Virus record (IMG/VR): IMGVR_UViG_3300008448_010871
Coordinates: 1 to 28,764 of that record
Length of the DNA: 28,764 bases
Strand: one strand, 5' to 3'
Source: a virus
Position 1 is the stretch's first letter; each line of letters begins with the position of its first letter. The notes beneath the pieces are model-generated. The model saw only the letters and a list, made by a program, of their open reading frames with translations. It was not told where the DNA came from and did no database searches. This document shows, in pieces, positions 22,596-28,764 of the stretch. Made by a program: the position numbers and the translations under genes.

Positions 22596-23612
22596 ATGAA
22601 AGAAGATTACAAAAAACTATTCGACTCCCTAAAACAAGAAAAAGAGGAGTTGAACATAGACAGTCGTGTGTTGTTGATAGATTCGTTGAATATGTTCATG
22701 AGATCCTTTGCGATCATTCAGCACACAAACAAAAGCTTAACGCCCATAGGAGGCCTAACTGGCTTCCTTAGGTCGTTGGGAAGTACAATAAATTTGGTAA
22801 GACCTACTAGAACGATACTTGTGTTCGATGGAAAAGGGTCTTCTACAAATAAACGCTATATCTATCCTGAATACAAGGCAAACAGGGGTATTAGAAGGAT
22901 CACAAATTGGGACCACTACGAGAGTCAAGAAGAAGAGTCCGAATCTATGACTAACCAGCTAGTAAGACTTATCGAATATCTAAAGTGCTTACCGGTAGAT
23001 TTGGTGTCTATCGATAAAGTGGAAGCCGACGATGTGATAGGTCATTTAGCAAAGCGATACGGTAAAGAGGTTACTATAGTTTCAAGCGATAGGGACTACC
23101 TGCAGTTAGTTGACGAAAGAATAACTGTTTTCTCTCCTACAAAAAAGATATTCTACAACAAACACAGGGTTATTGATGAATATGGTGTACACCCAAACAA
23201 TTTTTTGATCCAAAAAATGCTTCTCGGCGACACTGGTGATAACGTACCTGGTGTTAATGGTCTGGGGCAGAAGACACTATTGAAGGAGTTTCCGATGCTG
23301 GCCAATGAGACGCCAATAGTTCTGGATGAAATTTTGAAAGTGTGTGAAGAAGGAAATAAGAAAGTTCACGGAAATGTACTAAGTTTCAAAAATCAACTGA
23401 AGATAAATCAGCTGTTGATGGATCTCAATAATCCAAATATACCAGACGAAGACGCACTCGCTCTCGAAAACATGCTACTAGAACCATATAAGCAGTTTGA
23501 TTCCCAGGAATTTGTAAAATTGTACAACGAAGACGATTTAGGAGCAAGCATAAAAGATCCAAAATCGTGGGTATACAACGTCTTTTACGAATTAAGCAAA
23601 TACAAAATATGA
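22596..23612 (+). CDS. 5'-3' exonuclease / flap nuclease (T4 RNase H-like)
   Basis: The 338-residue protein belongs to the PIN-fold 5' nuclease family that removes RNA primers and flaps. Metal-binding acidic motifs are present: VLLIDSLNMFMRSF (Asp29), TILVFDGKGSSTNKR, KVEADDVIGHLAKR and VSSDRDYLQLV. The helix-three-turn-helix DNA-binding element is GDTGDNVPGVNGLGQKT. T4 RNase H (305 residues) is similar in size. The stop overlaps the helicase start as ATGA (23609-23612), giving tight coupling of lagging-strand maturation and unwinding genes. Confidence 0.9.
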   Translation: MKEDYKKLFDSLKQEKEELNIDSRVLLIDSLNMFMRSFAIIQHTNKSLTPIGGLTGFLRSLGSTINLVRPTRTILVFDGKGSSTNKRYIYPEYKANRGIRRITNWDHYESQEEESESMTNQLVRLIEYLKCLPVDLVSIDKVEADDVIGHLAKRYGKEVTIVSSDRDYLQLVDERITVFSPTKKIFYNKHRVIDEYGVHPNNFLIQKMLLGDTGDNVPGVNGLGQKTLLKEFPMLANETPIVLDEILKVCEEGNKKVHGNVLSFKNQLKINQLLMDLNNPNIPDEDALALENMLLEPYKQFDSQEFVKLYNEDDLGASIKDPKSWVYNVFYELSKYKI

Positions 23613-24988
23613 GTACATTAAATACACTACAAGCGTACGGCGTATCATTTCAGATCAAAGTGATTTCGTCTTTACTAAAACACAAAGAGTTCCTTCACGG
23701 AGTCTACGATCTACTTAACCCAGAAGAGTTCGATAATCCAGCGCACAAGTGGATAGTTGAAGAAACACTTAAATACTATTCTAAGTATCACACCAACCCA
23801 ACGCCAGAATACATGTCAGTTGAGGTGAAAAAGATAGAGAACGAAGTACTAAAGATCAGCATCGTAGAACAGTTGAAAGAGTCGTTAAAAGCGGTAAACC
23901 AAGATCAAGAGTATGTAGAGACTGAGTTCAGTAACTTTTGTAAGAATCAGCAGTTAAAGAAGGCTTTGATGAACTCTGTTGAATTGTTGACAAAAGGTCA
24001 GTACGATGACATTCGTTCTATGATTGACCAAGCTTTAAAAGCAGGACAAAGCCGAGATTTGGGACACGAGTACGAAAAAGATCTTGAAACTAGGTATCGT
24101 CTAGAAGAAAGAGGTGCAGTACCAACTGTTTGGCCACACATCAACGATCTACTAATGGGAGGTCTTGGAGCAGGCGATCTTGGAATGGTATTGGGTTCGC
24201 CAGGTGGAGGTAAGTCTTGGTTCTTGATAAGCTTAGGTGCAAGTGCTGTTAAATTGGGTTACACGGTTTGTCACTACACTTTGGAACTTTCGCAAGACTA
24301 CGTAGGAAAACGATACGATTCAATATTCACTGGTATCGAATTTCAGAATATTCACAAGCAAGAGAATAGAGAAACTATCGAAAAACTATTGGAATCTTTG
24401 CCCGGCAAGCTGATTATTAAGGAATTTCCAATGGGCAAAACAACGCCTTCGAGCATTGAGACGCACATACAGAAGTGTACAACTCTAGGAATAAAACCAG
24501 ATCTGGTAATAATTGACTACGTTGACTTATTGAGATCAAAATCAAAGTCTTCAGAAAGAAAAGATCAGATTGACGATGTGTATACTTCTATAAAAGGTCT
24601 TGCTAGACAGATTAAGACACCAATATGGACAGTGAGTCAAGTAAATCGTATGGGTTCCAAAGATGACATCATTGAAGCAGATAAGATAGCTGGATCATAC
24701 GATAAGATCATGATCGCAGACTTTGCTATGTCTTTATCTAGAAAAAGAGGAGACAAATTGGCAGGAACCGGTAGAATTCACGTTATAAAAAATAGATTCG
24801 GAGCAGATGGTATGACTTTTGGAGCAAAGATAAATACCTCCAATGGTCACATAGATATAGACCAATCTGAGTTGGATGACGCTGAGTTAGTTACCGATTC
24901 GCAAAATCAATCCCAAAATGGCTTTAAAAGAATAGACGATAGCGAGAAAAAATATCTGTCGAACAAGTTTTTCGAATTAGGACTGTGA
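23609..24988 (+). CDS. gp41: Replicative DNA helicase (DnaB/T4 gp41-like)
   Basis: Starting at ATG 23609 the product has 459 residues; a longer frame from GTG 23567 would only add out-of-frame exonuclease sequence. The N-terminal domain (about 1-110) matches the DnaB primase-interaction fold (LLNPEEFDNPAHKWIVEETL). The RecA-like motor has Walker A GSPGGGKS (Lys202), TVCHYTLELSQDYVGKRYDS, Walker B PDLVIIDYVDLLRS, TPIWTVSQVNR and a C-terminal arginine region RIHVIKNRFG. It unwinds DNA at the fork as a hexamer. No primase, clamp or clamp loader gene is visible in this window. Confidence 0.93.
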   Translation: MSTLNTLQAYGVSFQIKVISSLLKHKEFLHGVYDLLNPEEFDNPAHKWIVEETLKYYSKYHTNPTPEYMSVEVKKIENEVLKISIVEQLKESLKAVNQDQEYVETEFSNFCKNQQLKKALMNSVELLTKGQYDDIRSMIDQALKAGQSRDLGHEYEKDLETRYRLEERGAVPTVWPHINDLLMGGLGAGDLGMVLGSPGGGKSWFLISLGASAVKLGYTVCHYTLELSQDYVGKRYDSIFTGIEFQNIHKQENRETIEKLLESLPGKLIIKEFPMGKTTPSSIETHIQKCTTLGIKPDLVIIDYVDLLRSKSKSSERKDQIDDVYTSIKGLARQIKTPIWTVSQVNRMGSKDDIIEADKIAGSYDKIMIADFAMSLSRKRGDKLAGTGRIHVIKNRFGADGMTFGAKINTSNGHIDIDQSELDDAELVTDSQNQSQNGFKRIDDSEKKYLSNKFFELGL

Positions 24989-25003
24989 ACTAGCGAAAAT
25001 TAG

Positions 25004-25013
25004 CATATTTATT
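25004..25013 (+). promoter_or_regulatory. Putative phage promoter CATATTTATT
   Basis: Nine of ten bases match the recurrent motif; it ends 19 bases before the ATG at 25033, just after the helicase stop. Confidence 0.45.
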
Positions 25014-25032
25014 AATACAAAACGGATTATTT

Positions 25033-25230
25033 ATGAGTTTACTTAATGTATTCAACAAATCTCCAAAAGGAGACAGCTACAGAATAGTTGACAATCCAAT
25101 AAAATATGTAGGCTACGTGTTAAGCGAAATCCTTAAAAGAGGAACGTCGAATAATGCAGCTAGCAAAACTAAATCGAATCCGTCTTCTACAGTAAGTTCG
25201 CAGGATAGCGGTGGTGTAACACCTAAATAA
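25033..25230 (+). CDS. Small unknown protein, 65 residues
   Basis: The protein starts MSLLNVFNKSPKGDSYRIVD, has one short predicted helix (KYVGYVLSEILKRG), and ends in a low-complexity Ser/Thr/Asn/Pro tail (ASKTKSNPSSTVSSQDSGG) that is probably disordered. It has its own motif-type promoter despite lying in the replication region, so it may be expressed late, unlike its neighbours. I recognise no family. It is a real gene by promoter spacing and start context, but support is modest. Confidence 0.55.
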   Translation: MSLLNVFNKSPKGDSYRIVDNPIKYVGYVLSEILKRGTSNNAASKTKSNPSSTVSSQDSGGVTPK

Positions 25231-25322
25231 TCCTATTCACCGACATTTTGGACCTATTTGTCTAAAGTCTAAAGGGCTTTAGGGTAAAATATATTGTTTA
25301 AAAATTAAAACTATTATGTAAA
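25231..25322 (+). promoter_or_regulatory. Leader of nrdJ with a small inverted repeat
   Basis: This 92-base gap before the ribonucleotide reductase holds no gene. CTAAAGGGCTTTAG (25269-25282) is an inverted repeat (CTAAA/TTTAG), and CTAAAG also occurs at 25262-25267. AT-rich sequence follows up to the ATG. It could be an operator, a short terminator stem without a clear T-run, or leader structure. No cobalamin-riboswitch-sized element fits in this space. Confidence 0.3.
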
Positions 25323-27179
25323 ATGCACATTACACAGTCGATACTAAGCGACCTAACCACGTACATGAAGTATTCAAAGTACAAAAAAGAGTTAAAGAGA
25401 AGGGAATCTTGGACAGAATTAGTTGATAGAAACAAGAACATGCACTTGAAAAAGTTTCCCGAGTTGGCAGATGAGATTGAACACGCTTATTCGTTTGTGT
25501 ACAATAAAAAAGTTTTGCCTTCAATGAGAAGCATGCAGTTTGCGGGAAAACCCATCGAGATTTCTCCAAATCGCATATACAACTGCGCTTATTTACCTAT
25601 TGATGACATTCGTTCGTTCTCTGAGGTTATGTTTCTTTTGTTAGGAGGTACGGGCGTTGGATATTCTGTACAAAGGCATCATATAGATAAATTGCCCGAA
25701 ATAGTTAAACCCAATCCAAAGAAGCACAGACGCTTTTTAATCGGAGATAGCATCGAAGGGTGGGCTGACGCGGTGAAGGTGTTAATCAGATCTTATTTTG
25801 AAGGCGGATCTACTATCATTTTTGATTTTTCAGATATTCGTCCAAAAGGTGCAGAGTTAGTAACTTCAGGTGGTAAAGCGCCCGGTCCTCAACCTCTAAA
25901 AGAATGCTTAGTTAAGATCGAAGGCATACTATCAGCAAAAGAGAATAATAGCAAACTATCTTCAATAGAAGTTCACGACATAGTTTGTTACATTGCAGAT
26001 GCTGTTCTTGCAGGCGGTATTCGTAGAGCGGCATTGATCAGTCTATTTAGCGCCGACGACGAAGAAATGATTTCAGCAAAATCAGGAGCTTGGTGGGAAA
26101 GCAATCCACAACGAGGAAGAGCAAACAACTCTGCGGTATTACTAAGAAACAAAGTTACAAAAGAGTTCTTCATGTCGTTATGGGAAAAGATTAAAAACTC
26201 TGGATCAGGAGAACCCGGAATATACCTAAACAACGATAAAGATTGGGGAACTAACCCGTGCTGTGAAATCGCTTTACGCCCTTACCAATTCTGTAACCTT
26301 TGCGAAGTAAACGTTAGCGATGTCGAAGATCAACAAGACCTTAACGAGCGAGTAAAAGCAGCTGCATTCATCGGCACTTTACAAGCATCATACACAGATT
26401 TTCATTATTTGAGAGCTGTGTGGCAGAGAACAACAGAAAAAGAGGCTTTGATAGGGGTTGGCATGACTGGAATAGGATCTGGAAAGGCTCAAAAGCTGGA
26501 TCTCAAAGAAGCAGCTGAACAAGTTAAGATAGTAAACGAGCAGGTAGCTAAGCTTTTAGGCATTAATTCAGCCGCACGTTGCACAACAATCAAACCTTCA
26601 GGCACCAGCTCTCTTGCTTTAGGAACTTCATCAGGAATCCACGCTTGGCATAACGAGTACTACATCAGACGCATAAGGGTTGGTAAGAATGAAGCTATAT
26701 ACACTCACCTAGCGCTACATCACCCAGAGTTAGTAGAGGACGAATATTTCAGACCTCACGATACCGCAGTTATCTCTGTTCCTCAAAAAGCTCCAGACGG
26801 CGCTATATTAAGAACAGAATCGGCTTTAGATTTATTACAGCGTGTTAAGTTTTTCTACGAAAACTGGATAAAGCCGGGTCACAGAAGCGGACAAAATACT
26901 CACAACATATCTGCAACTGTATCTATAAAGGACGACGAATGGGAAAAAGTAGGAGAGTGGATGTGGGAAAATAAGCACTGCTACAACGGGCTCTCAGTGT
27001 TACCGTACTCTGATCACACGTACGTTCAAGCACCTTTCGAAGATTGTACAAAAGAAAAATATGAAGAGATGCTTTCCCACCTAACTTCTTTGGATTTGAC
27101 AGAAGTCGTAGAATTTGAGGATTTAACGGATCATAAGAATGAGGTTGCCTGTGGATCTGGTCAATGTGAGATAGTATAG
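25323..27179 (+). CDS. nrdJ: Class II (adenosylcobalamin-dependent) ribonucleotide reductase
   Basis: This 618-residue enzyme converts ribonucleotides to deoxyribonucleotides using B12 to make the thiyl radical. The redox and radical residues align with Lactobacillus RTPR spacing. Cys88 (RIYNCAY) and Cys324 (FCNL) form the active-site pair. Cys313 with Asn311 and Glu315 (NPCCE) is the thiyl site; 313 to 324 equals RTPR 408 to 419. The C-terminal shuttle pair Cys610/Cys615 (CGSGQC) equals 731/736. Other marks are LPSMRSMQFAG, GGTGVGYSVQ, GSGEPGIYLNND and TTIKPSGTSSLALGTSSGIHAWH. It is shorter than RTPR (739) with no ATP-cone. It needs host cobalamin and supplies dNTPs in low or high oxygen. 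Confidence 0.93.
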   Translation: MHITQSILSDLTTYMKYSKYKKELKRRESWTELVDRNKNMHLKKFPELADEIEHAYSFVYNKKVLPSMRSMQFAGKPIEISPNRIYNCAYLPIDDIRSFSEVMFLLLGGTGVGYSVQRHHIDKLPEIVKPNPKKHRRFLIGDSIEGWADAVKVLIRSYFEGGSTIIFDFSDIRPKGAELVTSGGKAPGPQPLKECLVKIEGILSAKENNSKLSSIEVHDIVCYIADAVLAGGIRRAALISLFSADDEEMISAKSGAWWESNPQRGRANNSAVLLRNKVTKEFFMSLWEKIKNSGSGEPGIYLNNDKDWGTNPCCEIALRPYQFCNLCEVNVSDVEDQQDLNERVKAAAFIGTLQASYTDFHYLRAVWQRTTEKEALIGVGMTGIGSGKAQKLDLKEAAEQVKIVNEQVAKLLGINSAARCTTIKPSGTSSLALGTSSGIHAWHNEYYIRRIRVGKNEAIYTHLALHHPELVEDEYFRPHDTAVISVPQKAPDGAILRTESALDLLQRVKFFYENWIKPGHRSGQNTHNISATVSIKDDEWEKVGEWMWENKHCYNGLSVLPYSDHTYVQAPFEDCTKEKYEEMLSHLTSLDLTEVVEFEDLTDHKNEVACGSGQCEIV

Positions 27180-27209
27180 GTGCGAAATTACATAAAAACT
27201 TCACAGTCT

Positions 27210-27219
27210 GATATTTATA
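27210..27219 (+). promoter_or_regulatory. Putative phage promoter GATATTTATA before GIY-YIG gene
   Basis: Nine of ten bases match the recurrent motif, ending 20 bases before the ATG at 27240. It overlaps the palindrome TTTATATATAAA (27214-27225), and the leader again contains AAAAGATA. Confidence 0.45.
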
Positions 27220-27239
27220 TATAAAAGATATAAATTAAC

Positions 27240-27983
27240 ATGGAGTATATATATAAAATAACAAATTTAAAAAACGGAAAATTTTATATAGGTAAAACTA
27301 AAAACGTAGATAAAAGGTGGAAAGAGCACATATCTCTAGCAGGTAAAAAAAGGCATCCATTATATGACGCTATTCAGCATCATGGAGTTGAAAATTTTTT
27401 AGTAGAAACTATAGATCAGGCAGATACTAATTTTATTGATGAATTAGAAAGACGTTGGATATTACAAACAAATGCAATTTCTTTTGGATACAATATTACC
27501 GCTGGAGGTAATGGAGGTGATACATTTTCAAACAAACCCGAAGAGTTAAAAGAGATTACTAGAAAAAAAATATCTAAAGCTTCTAAAATATCAAATGAAA
27601 AAAATCTTGAGCTCAATAGAAAAAATGGAATAAGACTATGGCAATCGGATGACTATGTAAAAAAGGTCAAAGAAGCTCATAAAAATGCTACAATGAATTA
27701 TGAGTATAAAAAGAGAGTAAGCGATGGAGTTAAATTGGCTTTACAATCTGAACAATTGAGAAAAAAATGGAGTGATGTAAAGAAAGGTTCTTTAAATAAT
27801 AGGTGGCTTGGATATGTTATTGCCACAGATTTAAACGGAAACGAAAGTAAATATGAAACAGCAAAAGAAGCTAGTGACAAACTTAGAATAACCGCCCATT
27901 TAATAAGAGAGCATTGTAGAAATAATACGACATTTAAAAGAGGACTATATAAAGGTTGGAAATTTAGATTTGAAATAGTCTGA
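27240..27983 (+). CDS. Free-standing GIY-YIG homing endonuclease
   Basis: The 247-residue protein opens with a GIY-YIG nuclease domain (about 1-90): IYKITN (Tyr5), KFYIGKTKNVDKRWKEH (Tyr16, Gly18, Arg26), and FIDELERRWI with the metal-binding Glu. A long basic helical linker follows (about 100-185, NUMOD3-like). The C-terminal module YVIATDLNGNESKYETAKEA ... LIREHCRN ... YKGWKFRF is a NUMOD1/IENR1-type DNA-binding end. It lies 60 bases after nrdJ; T4-like phages often have homing genes in or next to ribonucleotide reductase genes. It is more A-rich than its neighbours, as expected of a mobile gene. Confidence 0.9.
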   Translation: MEYIYKITNLKNGKFYIGKTKNVDKRWKEHISLAGKKRHPLYDAIQHHGVENFLVETIDQADTNFIDELERRWILQTNAISFGYNITAGGNGGDTFSNKPEELKEITRKKISKASKISNEKNLELNRKNGIRLWQSDDYVKKVKEAHKNATMNYEYKKRVSDGVKLALQSEQLRKKWSDVKKGSLNNRWLGYVIATDLNGNESKYETAKEASDKLRITAHLIREHCRNNTTFKRGLYKGWKFRFEIV

Positions 27984-27985
27984 TC

Positions 27986-28168
27986 ATGAAAAAGGACTTC
28001 ATAGAAAACGTTCACTACTACACCGAAAACGGAAGAATCATATTCACAGAAAAATTTCACTTGGATAGGGGTAGTTGTTGCGGCAATGGGTGTCGACACT
28101 GCCCCTATCACCCAAAATATATTAAAGGTACCACCAAAACCGATAATTTTAAAGAGGGACAAAATTAA
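27986..28168 (+). CDS. DUF5522-like cysteine-rich protein, 60 residues
   Basis: The sequence IENVHYYTENGRIIFTEKFH then LDRGSCCGNGCRHCPYHP is the pattern of the small DUF5522 family of cellular bacteria (YYxENGxxVFTxxxHLxRGxCCGxGCRHCPY). Four cysteines in CC-x3-C-x2-C with nearby histidines suggest binding of zinc or an Fe-S cluster. The tail after residue 45 is short and polar. It begins two bases after the homing endonuclease stop. Its function in bacteria is not known to me. In a phage it was probably taken from a host. Confidence 0.75.
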   Translation: MKKDFIENVHYYTENGRIIFTEKFHLDRGSCCGNGCRHCPYHPKYIKGTTKTDNFKEGQN

Positions 28169-28170
28169 GT

Positions 28171-28178
28171 TATATTTA
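28171..28178 (+). promoter_or_regulatory. Weak promoter-like box TATATTTA
   Basis: TATATTTA lies 10 bases before the ATG at 28189 in a 20-base gap. It shares ATATTTA with the recurrent motif but the spacing is shorter than at the other sites. Confidence 0.25.
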
Positions 28179-28188
28179 CAATAAAAAC

Positions 28189-28389
28189 ATGACATTCGTT
28201 ATAACAAAAGAAAATGTATATTTTACTATATGCATAATACTATTAATTTTACAAGTGTATCAACACTCTAAATTAGTAAAACTTAAGAAAGACTTTCAAA
28301 ATCTAGCGAACCAGGTGATGATACTGTTCTTCAGCGCAAAATTAAAACAAGATGAAGAAAAACAAGCAGAAAGAAAAGAAAACGTCTGA
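28189..28389 (+). CDS. Small single-pass membrane protein, 66 residues
   Basis: The product has one transmembrane helix near residues 10-26 (VYFTICIILLILQVYQH) followed by a positively charged, helical cytoplasmic part (SKLVKLKKDFQNLANQVM) and a C-terminal run of Lys, Gln and Glu. This is a common layout for small phage membrane peptides, and no family can be named. Its end overlaps the next gene by 38 bases, so the two are translated from one mRNA. Confidence 0.55.
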   Translation: MTFVITKENVYFTICIILLILQVYQHSKLVKLKKDFQNLANQVMILFFSAKLKQDEEKQAERKENV

Positions 28390-28552
28390 AGGTCTGGGCG
28401 ATACAATAGCTAAAGTCACAGAGTTTCTCATGATCGATCAATTAGCCCAAAAATTAGCAGAAGCTATGGGAGAAGAGGATTGCGGTTGTGAAAGAAGACG
28501 AGAGAAGCTCAACGAAATTTTTCCATACAAAAACAAAGACAAAGAAGAATAG
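28352..28552 (+). CDS. Small phage protein with CGC motif, 66 residues
   Basis: After a Lys-rich start, residues 13-35 form an amphipathic segment (EGLGDTIAKVTEFLMIDQLA). Then comes DCGCERRREKLNEIFPYKNK, a CGCxxRxxxLNxxFP motif I have seen as a conserved feature of small hypothetical phage proteins. The two cysteines could bind metal, but one pair alone is weak evidence. The gene lies just before the exonuclease start and overlaps the preceding membrane protein, so a role at the replisome or membrane is possible but not shown. Confidence 0.6.
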   Translation: MKKNKQKEKKTSEGLGDTIAKVTEFLMIDQLAQKLAEAMGEEDCGCERRREKLNEIFPYKNKDKEE

Positions 28553-28554
28553 TT

Positions 28555-28764
28555 ATGACAACAAAAAGTTACGTAATAGTAGATACAACAGAAAAGGTAA
28601 AAGAATTAGCAAAATACATATTGGAATCGGACTTGATAGCGTTCGATACTGAGACCAACTCACTCAATCCCAGAAAAGGCAAAGTTATAGGCTTCTCAGT
28701 AACTTCTACAGTTGGTACAGGTTACTATCTGCCAACAATGATTTACGAAAACAGGGAGCTCATA
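28555..28764 (+). CDS. DEDD-type 3'-5' exonuclease, N-terminal part (cut by window edge)
   Basis: From ATG 28555 the frame stays open for 70 codons to the end of the window. It begins with a helix (TTEKVKELAKYILESD) followed by LIAFDTETNSLNPRKGKVIG, exonuclease motif I with Asp31 and Glu33, as in the proofreading domain of family A polymerases. GYYLPTM then matches the next strand. Because the polymerase gene at 18900 has no exonuclease domain, this gene probably supplies proofreading as a separate protein. It could instead continue into a full second polymerase; the missing downstream sequence would decide. Confidence 0.8.
   Translation, partial: MTTKSYVIVDTTEKVKELAKYILESDLIAFDTETNSLNPRKGKVIGFSVTSTVGTGYYLPTMIYENRELI

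Noticed and set aside
23567-23608. GTG start 14 codons upstream for the helicase.
   Set aside because: It lies inside the exonuclease coding end; ATG 23609 forms the typical ATGA overlap and begins a normal DnaB N-terminus.
1089-28195. Open frames on the minus strand (for example 1089-1367, 8838-9242, 10257-10535, 25988-26233, 27698-28195).
   Set aside because: All lie opposite clear plus-strand genes and their translations show low-complexity, shadow-like composition without motifs.
1-28764. tRNA genes, integrase, attachment sites or insertion sequences.
   Set aside because: None recognised on reading; the gaps between genes are too short to hold most of them, and no integrase or transposase motif appears.

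Overview
The window is an all-plus-strand stretch of an AT-rich, contractile-tailed (T4-like) bacteriophage genome whose host is probably a member of the Bacteroidota. Phage origin is shown by a tail sheath, tail tube, tape measure, several baseplate proteins, and a T4-style replication set (gp32-like SSB, UvsX-like recombinase, gp41/DnaB-like helicase, 5'-3' exonuclease). The host guess rests on three things: almost no gene has a Shine-Dalgarno sequence (A/T-rich leaders instead), several leaders carry TATATTTG-like boxes resembling the Bacteroidota -7 element TAnnTTTG, and cellular-type cargo such as a DUF5522 protein. The DNA polymerase appears split into a stand-alone family A polymerase module and, about 8 kb downstream, a separate DEDD 3'-5' exonuclease start. 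From memory this is the arrangement reported for Rhodothermus phage RM378, so the phage may belong to that broad lineage.

Layout. 1-2168: the end of a membrane protein gene, a secreted metzincin-type metalloprotease with thrombospondin type 3 repeats, a three-helix membrane protein, an unknown protein and a DUF1353 protein; this could be a lysis or envelope-attack group. 2180-3012: three small proteins, one a membrane-anchored lysine-rich protein and one a short coiled coil. 3061-5894: sheath, a 44-residue protein and the tube. 5943-6664: an HNH homing endonuclease expressed from a promoter placed inside the loop of a hairpin terminator. 6671-7188: a self-contained promoter-gene-terminator cassette. 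7233-18282: baseplate hub assembly protein, a small partner, tape measure, tail-tube-cap-like protein, LysM protein, a 1576-residue hub protein ending in an M15 peptidase, and an unknown structural protein. 18298-18829: a second cassette with the same promoter, leader length, 18-residue N-terminal tag and terminator as the first but different cargo. 18900-28764: replication and nucleotide metabolism, namely polymerase module, unknown protein, SSB, recombinase, 5'-3' exonuclease, helicase, small protein, class II ribonucleotide reductase, GIY-YIG endonuclease, DUF5522 protein, two small proteins and the start of the 3'-5' exonuclease.

Regulation. A motif close to CATATTTATA recurs at eleven places, nine of them 13-22 bases before a start codon, and is the best candidate for a phage-specific (probably late) promoter. 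Four hairpin terminators are visible; two are near-identical copies. The most unusual features are the promoter-in-terminator-loop arrangement before the HNH gene, the paired tag cassettes whose shared N-terminus ends in a T4 prohead-protease-like LKE site, the metalloprotease, and the divergent polymerase active site. No tRNA, rRNA, CRISPR array, integrase or insertion sequence was seen.
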